A program made the translations under genes and the position numbers. A stretch of 64,000 nucleotides of DNA from Novosphingobium percolationis. Lineage in GTDB: Bacteria > Pseudomonadota > Alphaproteobacteria > Sphingomonadales > Sphingomonadaceae. The notes under the pieces were generated by a model, which made no database searches, had not been told where the DNA came from, and saw only the letters and a program-made list of their open reading frames with translations. The stretch covers positions 1-64,000 of the forward strand of contig NZ_JAILYM010000004.1 of the NCBI RefSeq assembly GCF_020179425.1, read 5' to 3'. Position 1 is the stretch's first letter. Every line of letters starts with the position of its first letter. Below, in pieces: positions 7,809 through 16,548 of this stretch.

Positions 7809-8786
7809 CTACAACCTGGCCATAAGCGCTGCACCCTGTTCCTGAGCGCATAGTTCGACGATGAGTTCCCGCATGTCGACGGGCGTCGAGCTGGCAAAAT
7901 GGAGCGCCGTGCCGCTGACCGGATGGAGGAACCCCAGTTCGGCGGCATGGAGCGCCTGACGGCGGAAGCCGAGGCGCTGCAGGATCGGGCGGATGCGCGA
8001 AGGGGGACGTCCATAGACAGGGTCGCCCAATAGCGCATGGCCGATTGACGCGAGGTGAACGCGCACCTGGTGGGTTCTCCCCGTCTCCAGCCGGCATTCG
8101 ACCAGCGCCGCCCCGTCGAGCACTTCGAGCGTGCGGTAATGCGTGACCGCATGCTTACCGCGCCCATCCTCCACCAACGCCATCTTCTTGCGATCATGAT
8201 TCGACCGCGCGATCGCGCCGCGCACCGTGCCCGCAGGCGGCACGGGCGTGCCCGCCGTCACCGCCTTGTAGGCCCGCACGATCGAATGGTCGGCAAACTG
8301 CCTGGCCAGCCCCTCGTGCGCGACGTCCGTCTTGGCGACGACCAGCAGGCCCGATGTATCCTTGTCAATGCGGTGGACGATGCCGGGCCGGGCCACGCCG
8401 CCGATGCCCGAAAGCTGCCCGGCGCAATGGTGCAGCAGCGCGTTGACCAGCGTGCCGTCGGGGTTGCCCGCGGCCGGATGAACGACGAGCCCCGCCGGCT
8501 TGTCGACAACGATCAGGTCGGCATCTTCATAGACCACGACCAGCGGAATATCCTGCGCCACGGCTTCGGCAGGCGCGGCCTCGGGCACGCGAATCGAAAA
8601 CGGCGTGCCCTCGGCCACCTTGGCCGAAGCCTGCCGCGCCACCTTTCCGGCGAGCGCGATCCGGCCTTCGTCCAACAGCGCCTTGATACGTTCGCGCGAA
8701 AGGCCCGACGCATCGGCCAGCGCCCGGTCGAGCCTGAGGCCGCCGGGGGTGATGATGCCTTCAATGATCGCGTCGTTTGCCCCCAT
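7809..8786 (-). CDS. rluD: RluD-type 23S rRNA pseudouridine synthase
   Basis: The 325-residue protein has an N-terminal S4 RNA-binding domain (about 14-60, LDRALADASGLSRERIKALL) and a pseudouridine synthase domain with the catalytic HRIDKDTSGLLVVAKT block, followed by RTHQVRVH. RluA/RluC/RluD enzymes isomerise uridines in large-subunit rRNA. The S4 domain and length favour RluD, though RluC cannot be excluded. I chose the ATG at 8786 because upstream extensions would run into the divergent JAMM gene. Confidence 0.88.
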   Translation of the reverse strand: MGANDAIIEGIITPGGLRLDRALADASGLSRERIKALLDEGRIALAGKVARQASAKVAEGTPFSIRVPEAAPAEAVAQDIPLVVVYEDADLIVVDKPAGLVVHPAAGNPDGTLVNALLHHCAGQLSGIGGVARPGIVHRIDKDTSGLLVVAKTDVAHEGLARQFADHSIVRAYKAVTAGTPVPPAGTVRGAIARSNHDRKKMALVEDGRGKHAVTHYRTLEVLDGAALVECRLETGRTHQVRVHLASIGHALLGDPVYGRPPSRIRPILQRLGFRRQALHAAELGFLHPVSGTALHFASSTPVDMRELIVELCAQEQGAALMARL

Positions 8787-8843
8787 GTTGTTGGATATGG
8801 GAAGGCTTGCGCTTCCAACAAGGGGGGCTCTAGGGTTCCGGCC

Positions 8844-9239
8844 ATGGCGCTTACCATCGCTCCGCCCGCACTCGCCGCGATGCTCGATACTGCGGCGCGC
8901 TCGCATCCGCTGGAGTGCTGCGGGCTGCTGCTCGGACATGGGCAGCACATCGCCTCAGCGCAGCCTGCGGACAACCTCGCGCCCGATCCAGCGCGTCATT
9001 TCGAGATCGATCCGGGCGCGCTGCTCGCCGCCCACAAGGCCGCGCGCGGCGGCGGGTCTCAGGTGCTCGGCTACTTCCATTCGCACCCCAACGGCCTTGA
9101 CCGCCCATCCGCGACCGATGCCGCGAGCGCCGCCCACGATGGGCGGATCTGGGCGATCGTCGCAAATGGAGGGATTACCGTCTGGCGCGACGGCCCATCA
9201 GGGTTCGAACCGCTTTTCTATGACGTGGTTGACGGTTAA
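8844..9239 (+). CDS. Mov34/MPN/PAD-1 family JAMM metalloprotease-like protein
   Basis: The 131-residue single-domain protein contains a complete JAMM zinc site: the distal glutamate in HPLECCGLLLG, then HSHPNGLDRPSATD with both histidines, the serine and the aspartate at canonical spacing. Bacterial members include desampylase-like enzymes and sulfur-carrier-processing proteases, which cleave after Gly-Gly of ubiquitin-like proteins or hydrolyse small isopeptides. No ubiquitin-like partner is encoded next to it. It starts 57 bp from the divergent rluD and ends 42 bp before chpT. Confidence 0.8.
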   Translation: MALTIAPPALAAMLDTAARSHPLECCGLLLGHGQHIASAQPADNLAPDPARHFEIDPGALLAAHKAARGGGSQVLGYFHSHPNGLDRPSATDAASAAHDGRIWAIVANGGITVWRDGPSGFEPLFYDVVDG

Positions 9240-9281
9240 GGCTGGGACCGAAGTGTCGACATTCAGGAATTGCGCAACCCC

Positions 9282-9923
9282 ATGACCACCGCCTCGCTCG
9301 ATCTCGCCAGCCTGCTGTGCTCGCGGCTGTGCCACGACCTGTTGAGCCCGGTAGGCGCGATGACCAACGGCCTGGAACTTCTCGCCGACGAGAAGGACCC
9401 GGACATGCGCGCCAAGTGCTTCGAACTGCTCGAACAGAGCGCGCGGATTTCGGCGGACAAGCTGCGCTTCTTCCGCCTCGCGTTCGGCGCAGCTGGCGGC
9501 TTTGGCGAAATGGTGCCGCTGCACGAGGCGCGCGGGCTGGTCGATGCGTTGGTCGGCGACAATGGCCGCATCACCGTCAACTGGGTGTTGGGCAGCGACG
9601 CCCTGTCCAAGAGCGCGATCAAGATCCTGCTCAACCTGGCGCTGATCGGCATCGACGCCCTGGTGCGCGGCGGCACGCTGGATATCGGCGCCGAAGCGGG
9701 CGCGCAGGCCACAGAGATCGTGATCCGTGCCAGCGGCGCGCGAGTCGCGTTCGATCCCGCCGTGGGCCAGGCGCTCGACGGCTCGCTGCCGACTGCTGAA
9801 CTTTCCAGCAAGACCGCGCCTGCGGCGATGGTCCAGCTGATCGCCGCGCAGATGGGCGGCGGGGTGCAGGTCCATGCCACCCCCGAGGCGCTGCTGCTCG
9901 GCGCGGTGCTGCCCTCGGCCTGA
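9282..9923 (+). CDS. chpT: histidine phosphotransferase ChpT
   Basis: The 213-residue protein has the alphaproteobacterial ChpT layout, a dimerisation four-helix bundle with the phosphoacceptor histidine in SRLCHDLLSPVGAMTNGLELL, followed by a degenerate ATPase-like domain. ChpT relays phosphate from the hybrid kinase CckA to CtrA and CpdR, so it controls the cell cycle and, through CtrA, flagellar genes such as those later in this window. The start is the ATG at 9282, with AGGAA upstream. A TTG four codons earlier is less likely. Confidence 0.9.
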   Translation: MTTASLDLASLLCSRLCHDLLSPVGAMTNGLELLADEKDPDMRAKCFELLEQSARISADKLRFFRLAFGAAGGFGEMVPLHEARGLVDALVGDNGRITVNWVLGSDALSKSAIKILLNLALIGIDALVRGGTLDIGAEAGAQATEIVIRASGARVAFDPAVGQALDGSLPTAELSSKTAPAAMVQLIAAQMGGGVQVHATPEALLLGAVLPSA

Positions 9924-9940
9924 GCGCGGACGCCAGATCC

Positions 9941-10645
9941 ATGAACCGCTGGCTCGTCCACAAGGAGGTTCCCTCTCCCAACTGGAACGAGCGCAAGTTG
10001 CCGGTTTCGATGGTCGTGCTGCACTACACCGGCATGCGGACCGGGGCCGAGGCGCTGGAGCGCATGTGCGATCCCGCAGCGGAAGTCAGCGCGCACTACA
10101 TGATCGACGAGGACGGCACCGTCACCCGGCTCGTGCCCGAGGACAAGCGCGCATGGCACGCCGGGCGCTCGTACTGGCGCGGCGAAACCGACATCAATTC
10201 GGCAAGCGTCGGCATCGAACTGGTCAATCCGGGGCATGAATGGGGGTATCGCCCCTTTCCCGATGCGCAGATGGAAGCGCTGGTCCCGTTGCTGGCCGAC
10301 ATCGTCAAACGCCACAATGTGCCGCGCGCCAACGTCGTGGGGCATTCAGACATTGCGCCCGCGCGCAAGACCGATCCCGGCGAACTGTTCGATTGGGACA
10401 TGCTGGCGCGACTGCGGCTCGCGCTGCCCAATCCCAAGCTGAAGATGCGCCTGCTGTTCGACAACGAGGGGGCGTTCTTCCTCGCGCTCGAACGCTTTGG
10501 CTACGACATATCGGACCGCGCCGCCGCGATCCGCGCCTTCGAACGCCGCTGGCGCCCGCACCGCATCACCGGCGAGATCGACGGCCAGTTGGGCGCACTG
10601 CTCTTCGAACTGCTGTTGGAACGTGATCTGGGGCATGCTAGGTGA
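9941..10645 (+). CDS. AmpD-like N-acetylmuramoyl-L-alanine amidase
   Basis: The 234-residue protein has an amidase_2 domain with zinc ligands at H28 (VVLHYTG), in NVVGHSDIAP, and in the ARKTDPG aspartate block, and the SVGIELVNPG strand. A C-terminal stretch (about 180-225) resembles a peptidoglycan-binding helical domain. It cleaves the lactyl-Ala bond of anhydromuropeptides or murein. No signal peptide is visible, which fits cytosolic AmpD-type muropeptide recycling. It lies 17 bp after chpT and ends six bases before the RNase P RNA. Confidence 0.9.
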   Translation: MNRWLVHKEVPSPNWNERKLPVSMVVLHYTGMRTGAEALERMCDPAAEVSAHYMIDEDGTVTRLVPEDKRAWHAGRSYWRGETDINSASVGIELVNPGHEWGYRPFPDAQMEALVPLLADIVKRHNVPRANVVGHSDIAPARKTDPGELFDWDMLARLRLALPNPKLKMRLLFDNEGAFFLALERFGYDISDRAAAIRAFERRWRPHRITGEIDGQLGALLFELLLERDLGHAR

Positions 10646-10651
10646 CCGGTT

Positions 10652-11092
<441 letters not shown>

Positions 11093-11186
11093 TCACGATT
11101 CTCACCTGTCGCGCTCCTTCGGCGGCTGGAACGGGCGCGCGCGTAGGCCATTGGCCCGAAAGACAGATGCGGCTAGTGGAGCCGCC

Positions 11187-12146
11187 ATGTCCGGCGCGCA
11201 CCATCATCACGATCACCACCATGACCATTCCCACGGTCACCATCACGGCCACGGGCATTCCCATGCCCCTGCCGATTTCGGCCGCGCTTTCGCGGTGGGC
11301 GTGGTCCTGAACACGGGCTTCGTCGTGGTCGAGGCGCTATATGGCGTGCTGTCCGGTTCGATGGCGCTGGTGGCCGATGCCGGCCACAACCTGTCGGACG
11401 TGCTCGGGTTGCTAATCGCCTGGGGCGCGAGCGCGCTGGTCAAGCGCCCGCCCTCGGCGCGCTTCACCTATGGCTTCAAGTCCAGCTCGATCCTGGCCGC
11501 GCTGGGTAACGCCTCGCTGCTGCTGGTGGCGCTGGGCGCGATCACGGTGGAGACACTGCGCCGCCTGCTCGACCCGCAACCGATCGAAGCCGGGCCCGTC
11601 ATGATCGTCGCCGCGATCGGCATCGCCATCAACATGGGCACCGCGCTGATGTTCATGCGCGGGCGCCACCACGATATCAACGTGCGCGGCGCCTACCTGC
11701 ACATGATGGCGGACGCAGCGGTTAGCGCGGGCGTCGTGCTGGCGGGGCTGGCCATCCAGTTGACCGGCGCGCTCTGGATCGATCCGGTCACCAGCCTCGT
11801 CATCGTGGCGGTAATCGCCCGCGGCACCTGGGGGCTGCTCAAGGATTCGCTGAAGATGGGCCTCCACGCCGTGCCTGCCGCCATCAACGAGGCGCAGGTG
11901 CGTGCCTTCCTCGCCAGCCAGCCAGGCGTGTGCGCGGTGCACGACCTTCACATCTGGCCGATGAGCACCACCGAAACCGCGCTGACCGCACACCTGGTGA
12001 TACCCGAGGGGCATCCGGGCGATGCCTTCCTGCACCATGTCGCGCACGAACTGGAAGACGACTTCGGCATCGGCCACGCAACCTTGCAGATCGAGACCAG
12101 CCCCGACTCCCACGTCTGCGCGCTGGCGAGCGAAGCGGTGGTGTGA
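11187..12146 (+). CDS. cation diffusion facilitator (Zn/Co/Cd efflux)
   Basis: The 319-residue CDF transporter opens with a strongly histidine-rich stretch (residues 5-27) that probably binds zinc. Six membrane helices follow, with the metal-site motifs LVADAGHNLSDV (HxxxD) and HMMADAAVSAGVV, and then a cytoplasmic C-terminal domain (about 225-319, VHDLHIWPMS). It exchanges Zn2+, Co2+ or Cd2+ for protons out of the cytosol, like CzcD/ZitB. The ATG at 11187 lies 94 bp after the RNase P RNA. A strong terminator follows, so the gene ends its unit. Confidence 0.9.
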   Translation: MSGAHHHHDHHHDHSHGHHHGHGHSHAPADFGRAFAVGVVLNTGFVVVEALYGVLSGSMALVADAGHNLSDVLGLLIAWGASALVKRPPSARFTYGFKSSSILAALGNASLLLVALGAITVETLRRLLDPQPIEAGPVMIVAAIGIAINMGTALMFMRGRHHDINVRGAYLHMMADAAVSAGVVLAGLAIQLTGALWIDPVTSLVIVAVIARGTWGLLKDSLKMGLHAVPAAINEAQVRAFLASQPGVCAVHDLHIWPMSTTETALTAHLVIPEGHPGDAFLHHVAHELEDDFGIGHATLQIETSPDSHVCALASEAVV

Positions 12147-12151
12147 TGCGA

Positions 12152-12190
12152 AAAGGGCGGACTTCCCCGAGGAAGCCCGCCCTTTAGTTT
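12152..12190 (+). terminator. rho-independent terminator of the CDF gene
   Basis: A 9-bp stem (AAAGGGCGG 12152-12160 with 12177-12185) is topped by a further 4-bp CTTC/GAAG stem and followed by AGTTTTC. It begins five bases after the stop codon. Confidence 0.85.
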
Positions 12191-12210
12191 TCGTCAGAGA
12201 AGCATCGGGC

Positions 12211-13467
12211 TTACGCTGCCGCTTCCTTGCCCTTGAGCACGCGGACGGGTTCCTTGCGCCCCTCGACCACGTCCTTGTCGACCACGACTTCGGCGATGTC
12301 GGTTTCGGTCGGCACGTCGAACATGGTGTCGAGCAGCAGACCTTCGACGATCGAGCGTAGCCCGCGCGCGCCGGTCTTGCGTTCGATGGCCTTCTTGGCG
12401 ATCGCTTCCAGGGCGTCGTCGGTAAAGGTCAGCGCCACGTCCTCCAGATCGAACAGCTTGGCATACTGCTTGACCAGCGCGTTCTTGGGTTCGCGCAGGA
12501 TCTTGACCAGCGCCTCGATGTCGAGGTCCTCGAGCGTGGCGATCACCGGCAGACGACCGACGAATTCGGGGATGAGCCCGAACTTGAGCAAGTCTTCCGG
12601 CTCCGCCTTCTGGAGCAGTTCGCCCACCTTGCGCTTGTCCGGATCGGCGACATGCGCGCCAAAGCCGATCGAGCGCTTCTGCAGGCGGTCGGCGATGATC
12701 TTTTCAAGGCCGGCGAACGCACCGCCGCAGATGAACAGGATGTTGGTCGTGTCCACCTGCAGGAATTCCTGCTGCGGATGCTTGCGCCCGCCCTGGGGCG
12801 GCACCGAGGCGGTGGTGCCCTCCATCAGCTTGAGCAGCGCCTGCTGCACGCCTTCGCCCGACACGTCGCGCGTGATCGAGGGGTTTTCGGCCTTGCGGCT
12901 GATCTTGTCGATCTCGTCGATATAGACGATGCCGTGCTGCGCCTTCTCGACGTTGTAGTCTGAAGCCTGGAGCAGCTTGAGGATGATGTTCTCGACGTCC
13001 TCGCCCACGTAGCCGGCTTCGGTCAGGGTGGTGGCGTCGGCCATCGTGAAGGGCACGTCGAAGGTCTTGGCCAACGTCTGGGCCAGCAGCGTCTTGCCCG
13101 AGCCGGTGGGCCCGACGAGCAGGATGTTGCTCTTCGACAGCTCGACTTCGCCACCCTTGCCGCTGTGCTTCAGCCGCTTGTAGTGGTTGTGCACGGCGAC
13201 CGAGAGCACGCGCTTGGCGCGGTCCTGCCCGATCACGTAGTCGTTGAGCGTTTCGAAGATATCGCGCGGGGTGGGGACGCCGCCGTCCTTCTTGCCGGCG
13301 AGGCCGGCCTTGGTTTCCTCGCGGATGATGTCGTTGCACAGTTCGACGCATTCATCGCAGATGAACACCGTCGGCCCGGCAATCAGCTTGCGCACCTCGT
13401 GCTGCGACTTCCCGCAGAAGCTGCAGTAGAGCGTGCTCTTGGTATCCGATCCGGAAAGCTTGGTCAT
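12211..13467 (-). CDS. clpX: ClpXP protease ATPase subunit ClpX
   Basis: The 418-residue protein carries an N-terminal zinc-binding domain (CSFCGKS...CDECVELC, about 15-42), a Walker A motif GPTGSGKT, a Walker B motif VYIDEIDK and sensor 2 GARGLRSI. It unfolds tagged substrates and feeds them to ClpP. In alphaproteobacteria its targets include CtrA. The gene follows clpP on the same strand with a 149-bp gap. Confidence 0.97.
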   Translation of the reverse strand: MTKLSGSDTKSTLYCSFCGKSQHEVRKLIAGPTVFICDECVELCNDIIREETKAGLAGKKDGGVPTPRDIFETLNDYVIGQDRAKRVLSVAVHNHYKRLKHSGKGGEVELSKSNILLVGPTGSGKTLLAQTLAKTFDVPFTMADATTLTEAGYVGEDVENIILKLLQASDYNVEKAQHGIVYIDEIDKISRKAENPSITRDVSGEGVQQALLKLMEGTTASVPPQGGRKHPQQEFLQVDTTNILFICGGAFAGLEKIIADRLQKRSIGFGAHVADPDKRKVGELLQKAEPEDLLKFGLIPEFVGRLPVIATLEDLDIEALVKILREPKNALVKQYAKLFDLEDVALTFTDDALEAIAKKAIERKTGARGLRSIVEGLLLDTMFDVPTETDIAEVVVDKDVVEGRKEPVRVLKGKEAAA

Positions 13468-13569
13468 TCTTCAATCCCAGGCGCCTCTCCACGAGAGACG
13501 GGCCCGGTTATCCTACTACCGCAAGGGCATTAATCAACCGGACACGAAAACAGTGAAAACCGTCTTATG

Positions 13570-13604
13570 CTGCGGCACCTTAGCCCTAGCTTAAGATGCC
13601 GCAG
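13570..13604 (-). terminator. hairpin after clpP
   Basis: An imperfect stem (CTGCGGCA with TGCCGCAG, then CTTA with TAAG after one mismatch, 13570-13582 and 13592-13604) lies 12 bp past the clpP stop. There is no T tract, so it may be a partial terminator between clpP and clpX. Confidence 0.4.
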
Positions 13605-13616
13605 GACAAGGATGAA

Positions 13617-14312
13617 TCAGGGAGTCGGCGCGCCACCCGAACCTTCTTCGACGCCAGTCTGGTCGGTCGCGGGGCGCGATTCGAAAACCTTGTCGACCAG
13701 GCCGAAGGCCTTGGCCTCCTCGGCTTCGAGGAACGTGTCGCGGTCCATCGCCTTCTCGATTTCTTCCAGCGAGCGGCCGGTGAACTTGACGTAGAGATCG
13801 TTCATCCGCTTGCGGATGCGCAGGATCTCGCGCGCCTGGATCTCGATGTCCGAAGCCATGCCGCGCGCGCCGCCCGAGGGCTGGTGGACCATGATCCGCG
13901 CGCTGGGCAGCGCGATGCGCATCCCCGGCTCACCCGCGGCCAGCAGGAAGCTGCCCATCGAGGCCGCCTGGCCGATGCACACGGTCGACACGCGCGGGCG
14001 GATGTACTGCATGGTGTCGTAGATCGCCATGCCCGCCGTGACGACGCCGCCCGGCGAGTTGATGTACATCGAGATGTCCTTCGATGGGTTTTCCGATTCG
14101 AGGAACAGCAGCTGCGCGACGATGACCGAGGCCATGTGGTCCTCGACTTCGCCGGTGACGAAGATGATGCGCTCGCGCAGCAAGCGCGAATAGATGTCGA
14201 AGCTGCGCTCACCGCGGCTCGACTGCTCGACCACGACCGGAATCAGCGCGCCGGTGACGGGGTCGGAGGTGAACTTTCCTTGAGCGCTGGAAGCGCCGAA
14301 CAGGTCGAGCAT
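13617..14312 (-). CDS. clpP: ATP-dependent Clp protease proteolytic subunit ClpP
   Basis: The 231-residue serine protease contains the catalytic serine in [11 protein letters not shown], the histidine in [11 protein letters not shown] and the [10 protein letters not shown] end block. It forms the double heptamer chamber used by ClpX and ClpA. I chose the ATG at 14312 because AGGA lies six bases upstream. An ATG four codons earlier (14324) overlaps that site. The C terminus carries a short Pro/Gly/Thr tail (about the last 25 residues) beyond the core. Confidence 0.96.
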   Translation of the reverse strand: MLDLFGASSAQGKFTSDPVTGALIPVVVEQSSRGERSFDIYSRLLRERIIFVTGEVEDHMASVIVAQLLFLESENPSKDISMYINSPGGVVTAGMAIYDTMQYIRPRVSTVCIGQAASMGSFLLAAGEPGMRIALPSARIMVHQPSGGARGMASDIEIQAREILRIRKRMNDLYVKFTGRSLEEIEKAMDRDTFLEAEEAKAFGLVDKVFESRPATDQTGVEEGSGGAPTP

Positions 14313-14423
14313 GGGAATCCTCATGTGATTGGCGATGGCCTATGTCGCGTGCCCCGCCGCGATGTTCAAGGGCGTTAACCGCCATTGGCGATCAACACGG
14401 ATACATGCCGTGCGGTTTCCCCC

Positions 14424-14462
14424 AAAAAGCAAGGCCCGGCGCGCTTGCTGGCGGCCGGGCCT
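14424..14462 (-). terminator. rho-independent terminator of tig
   Basis: A 9-bp GC stem (AGGCCCGGC 14432-14440 with 14454-14462) is followed on the minus strand by TTGCTTTTTGGG. It lies 46 bp after the tig stop codon. Confidence 0.85.
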
Positions 14463-14508
14463 CGCATTTGGGACGGCCTGTCCGAGCAGGCCGGACCTCG
14501 CGTCCGAA

Positions 14509-16077
14509 TCAGGCCTCTTCGGCCTTCTTCTTGGCGGGTGCCCGCTTCTTGGCAGCGGGCTTTTCCTCGCCTTCGGCAACGGCTTCGGCCGGAGCTTCTT
14601 CCGCAGCGGCCTTCTTCTTGGCCGGAGCCTTCTTGGCGGGCTTGTCTTCGCCTTCACCAGCAGCTTCGGCCGGAGCCTCGTCCGAAGCGGCCTTCTTCTT
14701 GGCCGGGGCCTTCTTCTTGGGCTCGGCCTTGGCCGGAGCCGCGCCGTTCTCGTCGGCTTCGATCGCGGCCTGGAGTTCCTCGCGGGTCACTTCACGCTCG
14801 GTCACTTCGGCCTTGTCGAACAGGAAGTCGACGACCTTTTCCTCGTAAAGCGGGGCGCGCAGCTGGGCAGCAACCATCGGCTCTGCACGGACGTATTCGA
14901 CGAAGCGCTGGCGGTCCTGTTCACGGTACTGCTGCGCCGCCTGGCGGATCAGCATTTCCATTTCCTGCGCCGTCACGACCACGCCGTTGGCCTGGCCGAT
15001 TTCCGACAGCAGCAGGCCGAGACGCACGCGGCGTTCGGCGATCTTGCGGTAGTCGTCCTTTTCGGCCTCGATTTCCTTGAGGGCTTCCTCAGGGTTTTCC
15101 TCGTTGCCGGCTTCCTGCTCCAGCTGCTGCCAGATCTGCGAGAATTCGGCTTCGACCATCGAGGGCGGCACGGCGAAATCATGGCCGGCAGCGAGCTGGT
15201 CCAGCAGCGCGCGCTTCATCGCGGTGCGGGTCAGGCCGCCCGTTTCCTGTTCGAGCTGGCCCTTGAGCAGACCGCGCAGTTGTTCGATGCTTTCGAGACC
15301 GAGCATCTTGGCGAAATCGTCGTTGGCGACGAACTCACCGGGGTTCTTCACAGCCTTGACGGTAATGTCGAAGGTCGCTTCCTTGCCCTTCAGGTTCTCA
15401 GCCGGGTAGTCCTCGGGGAAGGTCACGGTGATGACCTTCTCGTCACCCTTCTTGGCGCCGACGAGCTGCTCCTCGAAGCCCGGGATGAAGCGGCCCGAGC
15501 CGATCTCGAGCGCCTGGTCTTCAGCCGCGCCGCCGTCGAAGGGCACGCCGTCGACCTTGCCGAGGAAATCGATGATCAGCTGGTCGCCGTCCTTCGCCTC
15601 GGCGCCTTCCTCGGCGTCGGTGAACGACTTCTGGCCCGAAGCAATGCGCTCGATCTGTTCGTCGACCTGCGATTCCTCGACCGGCACGACCAGCTTTTCG
15701 AGCTTGAGGCCATCGAGCGAGGGCAGCGTGATTTCGGGCAGCACTTCGAGGCTGACGGTCAGCTCGGCGTCCTTGCCTTCCTCGTAGCCTTCGGCCAGCG
15801 CGACATCCGGGTTCATCGCCGGGCGCAGCTTGTGGTCGGCGACGAGCTTGTCCATCGCTTCGCGGATCGTGGTCTGGAGCGCTTCCTGGTGGAGCGCCGG
15901 GCCGTGCATCTTGCGCACGAGGTTGGCGGGCACCTTGCCGGGGCGGAAGCCGGGCATGCGCACCTGCGGCGCGATCTTGGTGATCTCGCCTTCGACGCGC
16001 GAAGCGATGTCAGCCGCCGCGATGGTCACGGTGTAGGCGCGCTTCAGGCCCTCGTTGCTGGTTTCGACGATCTGCAT
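14509..16077 (-). CDS. tig: trigger factor, with long Lys/Ala-rich C-terminal tail
   Basis: The 522-residue ribosome-associated chaperone has the ribosome-docking motif GFRPGKVP at 43-50, an FKBP-type prolyl isomerase domain (about 155-240) and the helical substrate cradle. Family members are usually 430-450 residues. The extra last 75 or so residues (448-522) are built from repeats of APAKKKAA alternating with acidic APAEA-EGE blocks and resemble histone H1 tails. The ATG at 16077 is the natural start. The tail may bind rRNA or DNA. It lies downstream of tRNA-Leu on the same strand. Confidence 0.95.
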   Translation of the reverse strand: MQIVETSNEGLKRAYTVTIAAADIASRVEGEITKIAPQVRMPGFRPGKVPANLVRKMHGPALHQEALQTTIREAMDKLVADHKLRPAMNPDVALAEGYEEGKDAELTVSLEVLPEITLPSLDGLKLEKLVVPVEESQVDEQIERIASGQKSFTDAEEGAEAKDGDQLIIDFLGKVDGVPFDGGAAEDQALEIGSGRFIPGFEEQLVGAKKGDEKVITVTFPEDYPAENLKGKEATFDITVKAVKNPGEFVANDDFAKMLGLESIEQLRGLLKGQLEQETGGLTRTAMKRALLDQLAAGHDFAVPPSMVEAEFSQIWQQLEQEAGNEENPEEALKEIEAEKDDYRKIAERRVRLGLLLSEIGQANGVVVTAQEMEMLIRQAAQQYREQDRQRFVEYVRAEPMVAAQLRAPLYEEKVVDFLFDKAEVTEREVTREELQAAIEADENGAAPAKAEPKKKAPAKKKAASDEAPAEAAGEGEDKPAKKAPAKKKAAAEEAPAEAVAEGEEKPAAKKRAPAKKKAEEA

Positions 16078-16140
16078 CTGTGATCCAACTTTCTCGTAAG
16101 ACTGCACGTCAATTTGGGGACGGAGCCGACCCGGCGGCTC

Positions 16141-16225
16141 TGGTGCGGGCGAAGGGACTCGAACCCCCACATCTTGCGATGGCAGGACCTAAACCTGCTG
16201 CGTCTACCAGTTCCGCCACGCCCGC
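16141..16225 (-). tRNA. tRNA-Leu (anticodon UAG)
   Basis: The 85-nt minus-strand sequence starts GCGGGCG and ends CGCCCGC-ACCA with encoded CCA. It has a long variable arm (class II) and the T loop GTTCGAGTC. The anticodon loop TTTAGGT between GCAGG/CCTGC arms gives TAG, which reads CUA-family leucine codons. Confidence 0.95.
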
Positions 16226-16380
16226 ATCCGGCGAAAAGCGAGCGGTGCCCCTATCGTACGCGCGGGGAAAGGGCAAGCGCCCTTGGCCAGGCGCCGATTT
16301 GCCGTGCCGGATGGGGGCGGAACCGTGCTACCCTTGATCCCGTTTCCCTGCATTCGCAGAGCACAAGGACATCCCCGCCC

Positions 16381-16545
16381 ATGGCCACCCAGCCCGACCG
16401 CATAGACCCGCAATCGCCGCCCGAAACGCCCCCAACGCCGACGCCCGACGAAGGCCCCGTCGGCCAACCCGGCGAGATCGAGTTTCCTGCGCCCGACACG
16501 ATCGAACCGGGCGCGCCGAGCGAGACGCCCGCGCCCACCGATTGA
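16381..16545 (+). CDS. small proline-rich acidic protein, unknown function
   Basis: The 54-residue frame (MATQPDRIDPQSPPETPPTP and on) is dominated by Pro, Glu, Asp and Thr, and is likely disordered and cytosolic. AAGGA lies about 11 bases before the ATG. I know of no defined domain. The skewed composition could also come from chance open reading in GC-rich sequence, but a ribosome site and a position between a tRNA and the convergent sppA favour a real gene. It ends three bases before the sppA stop. Confidence 0.5.
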   Translation: MATQPDRIDPQSPPETPPTPTPDEGPVGQPGEIEFPAPDTIEPGAPSETPAPTD

Positions 16546-16548
16546 GGG

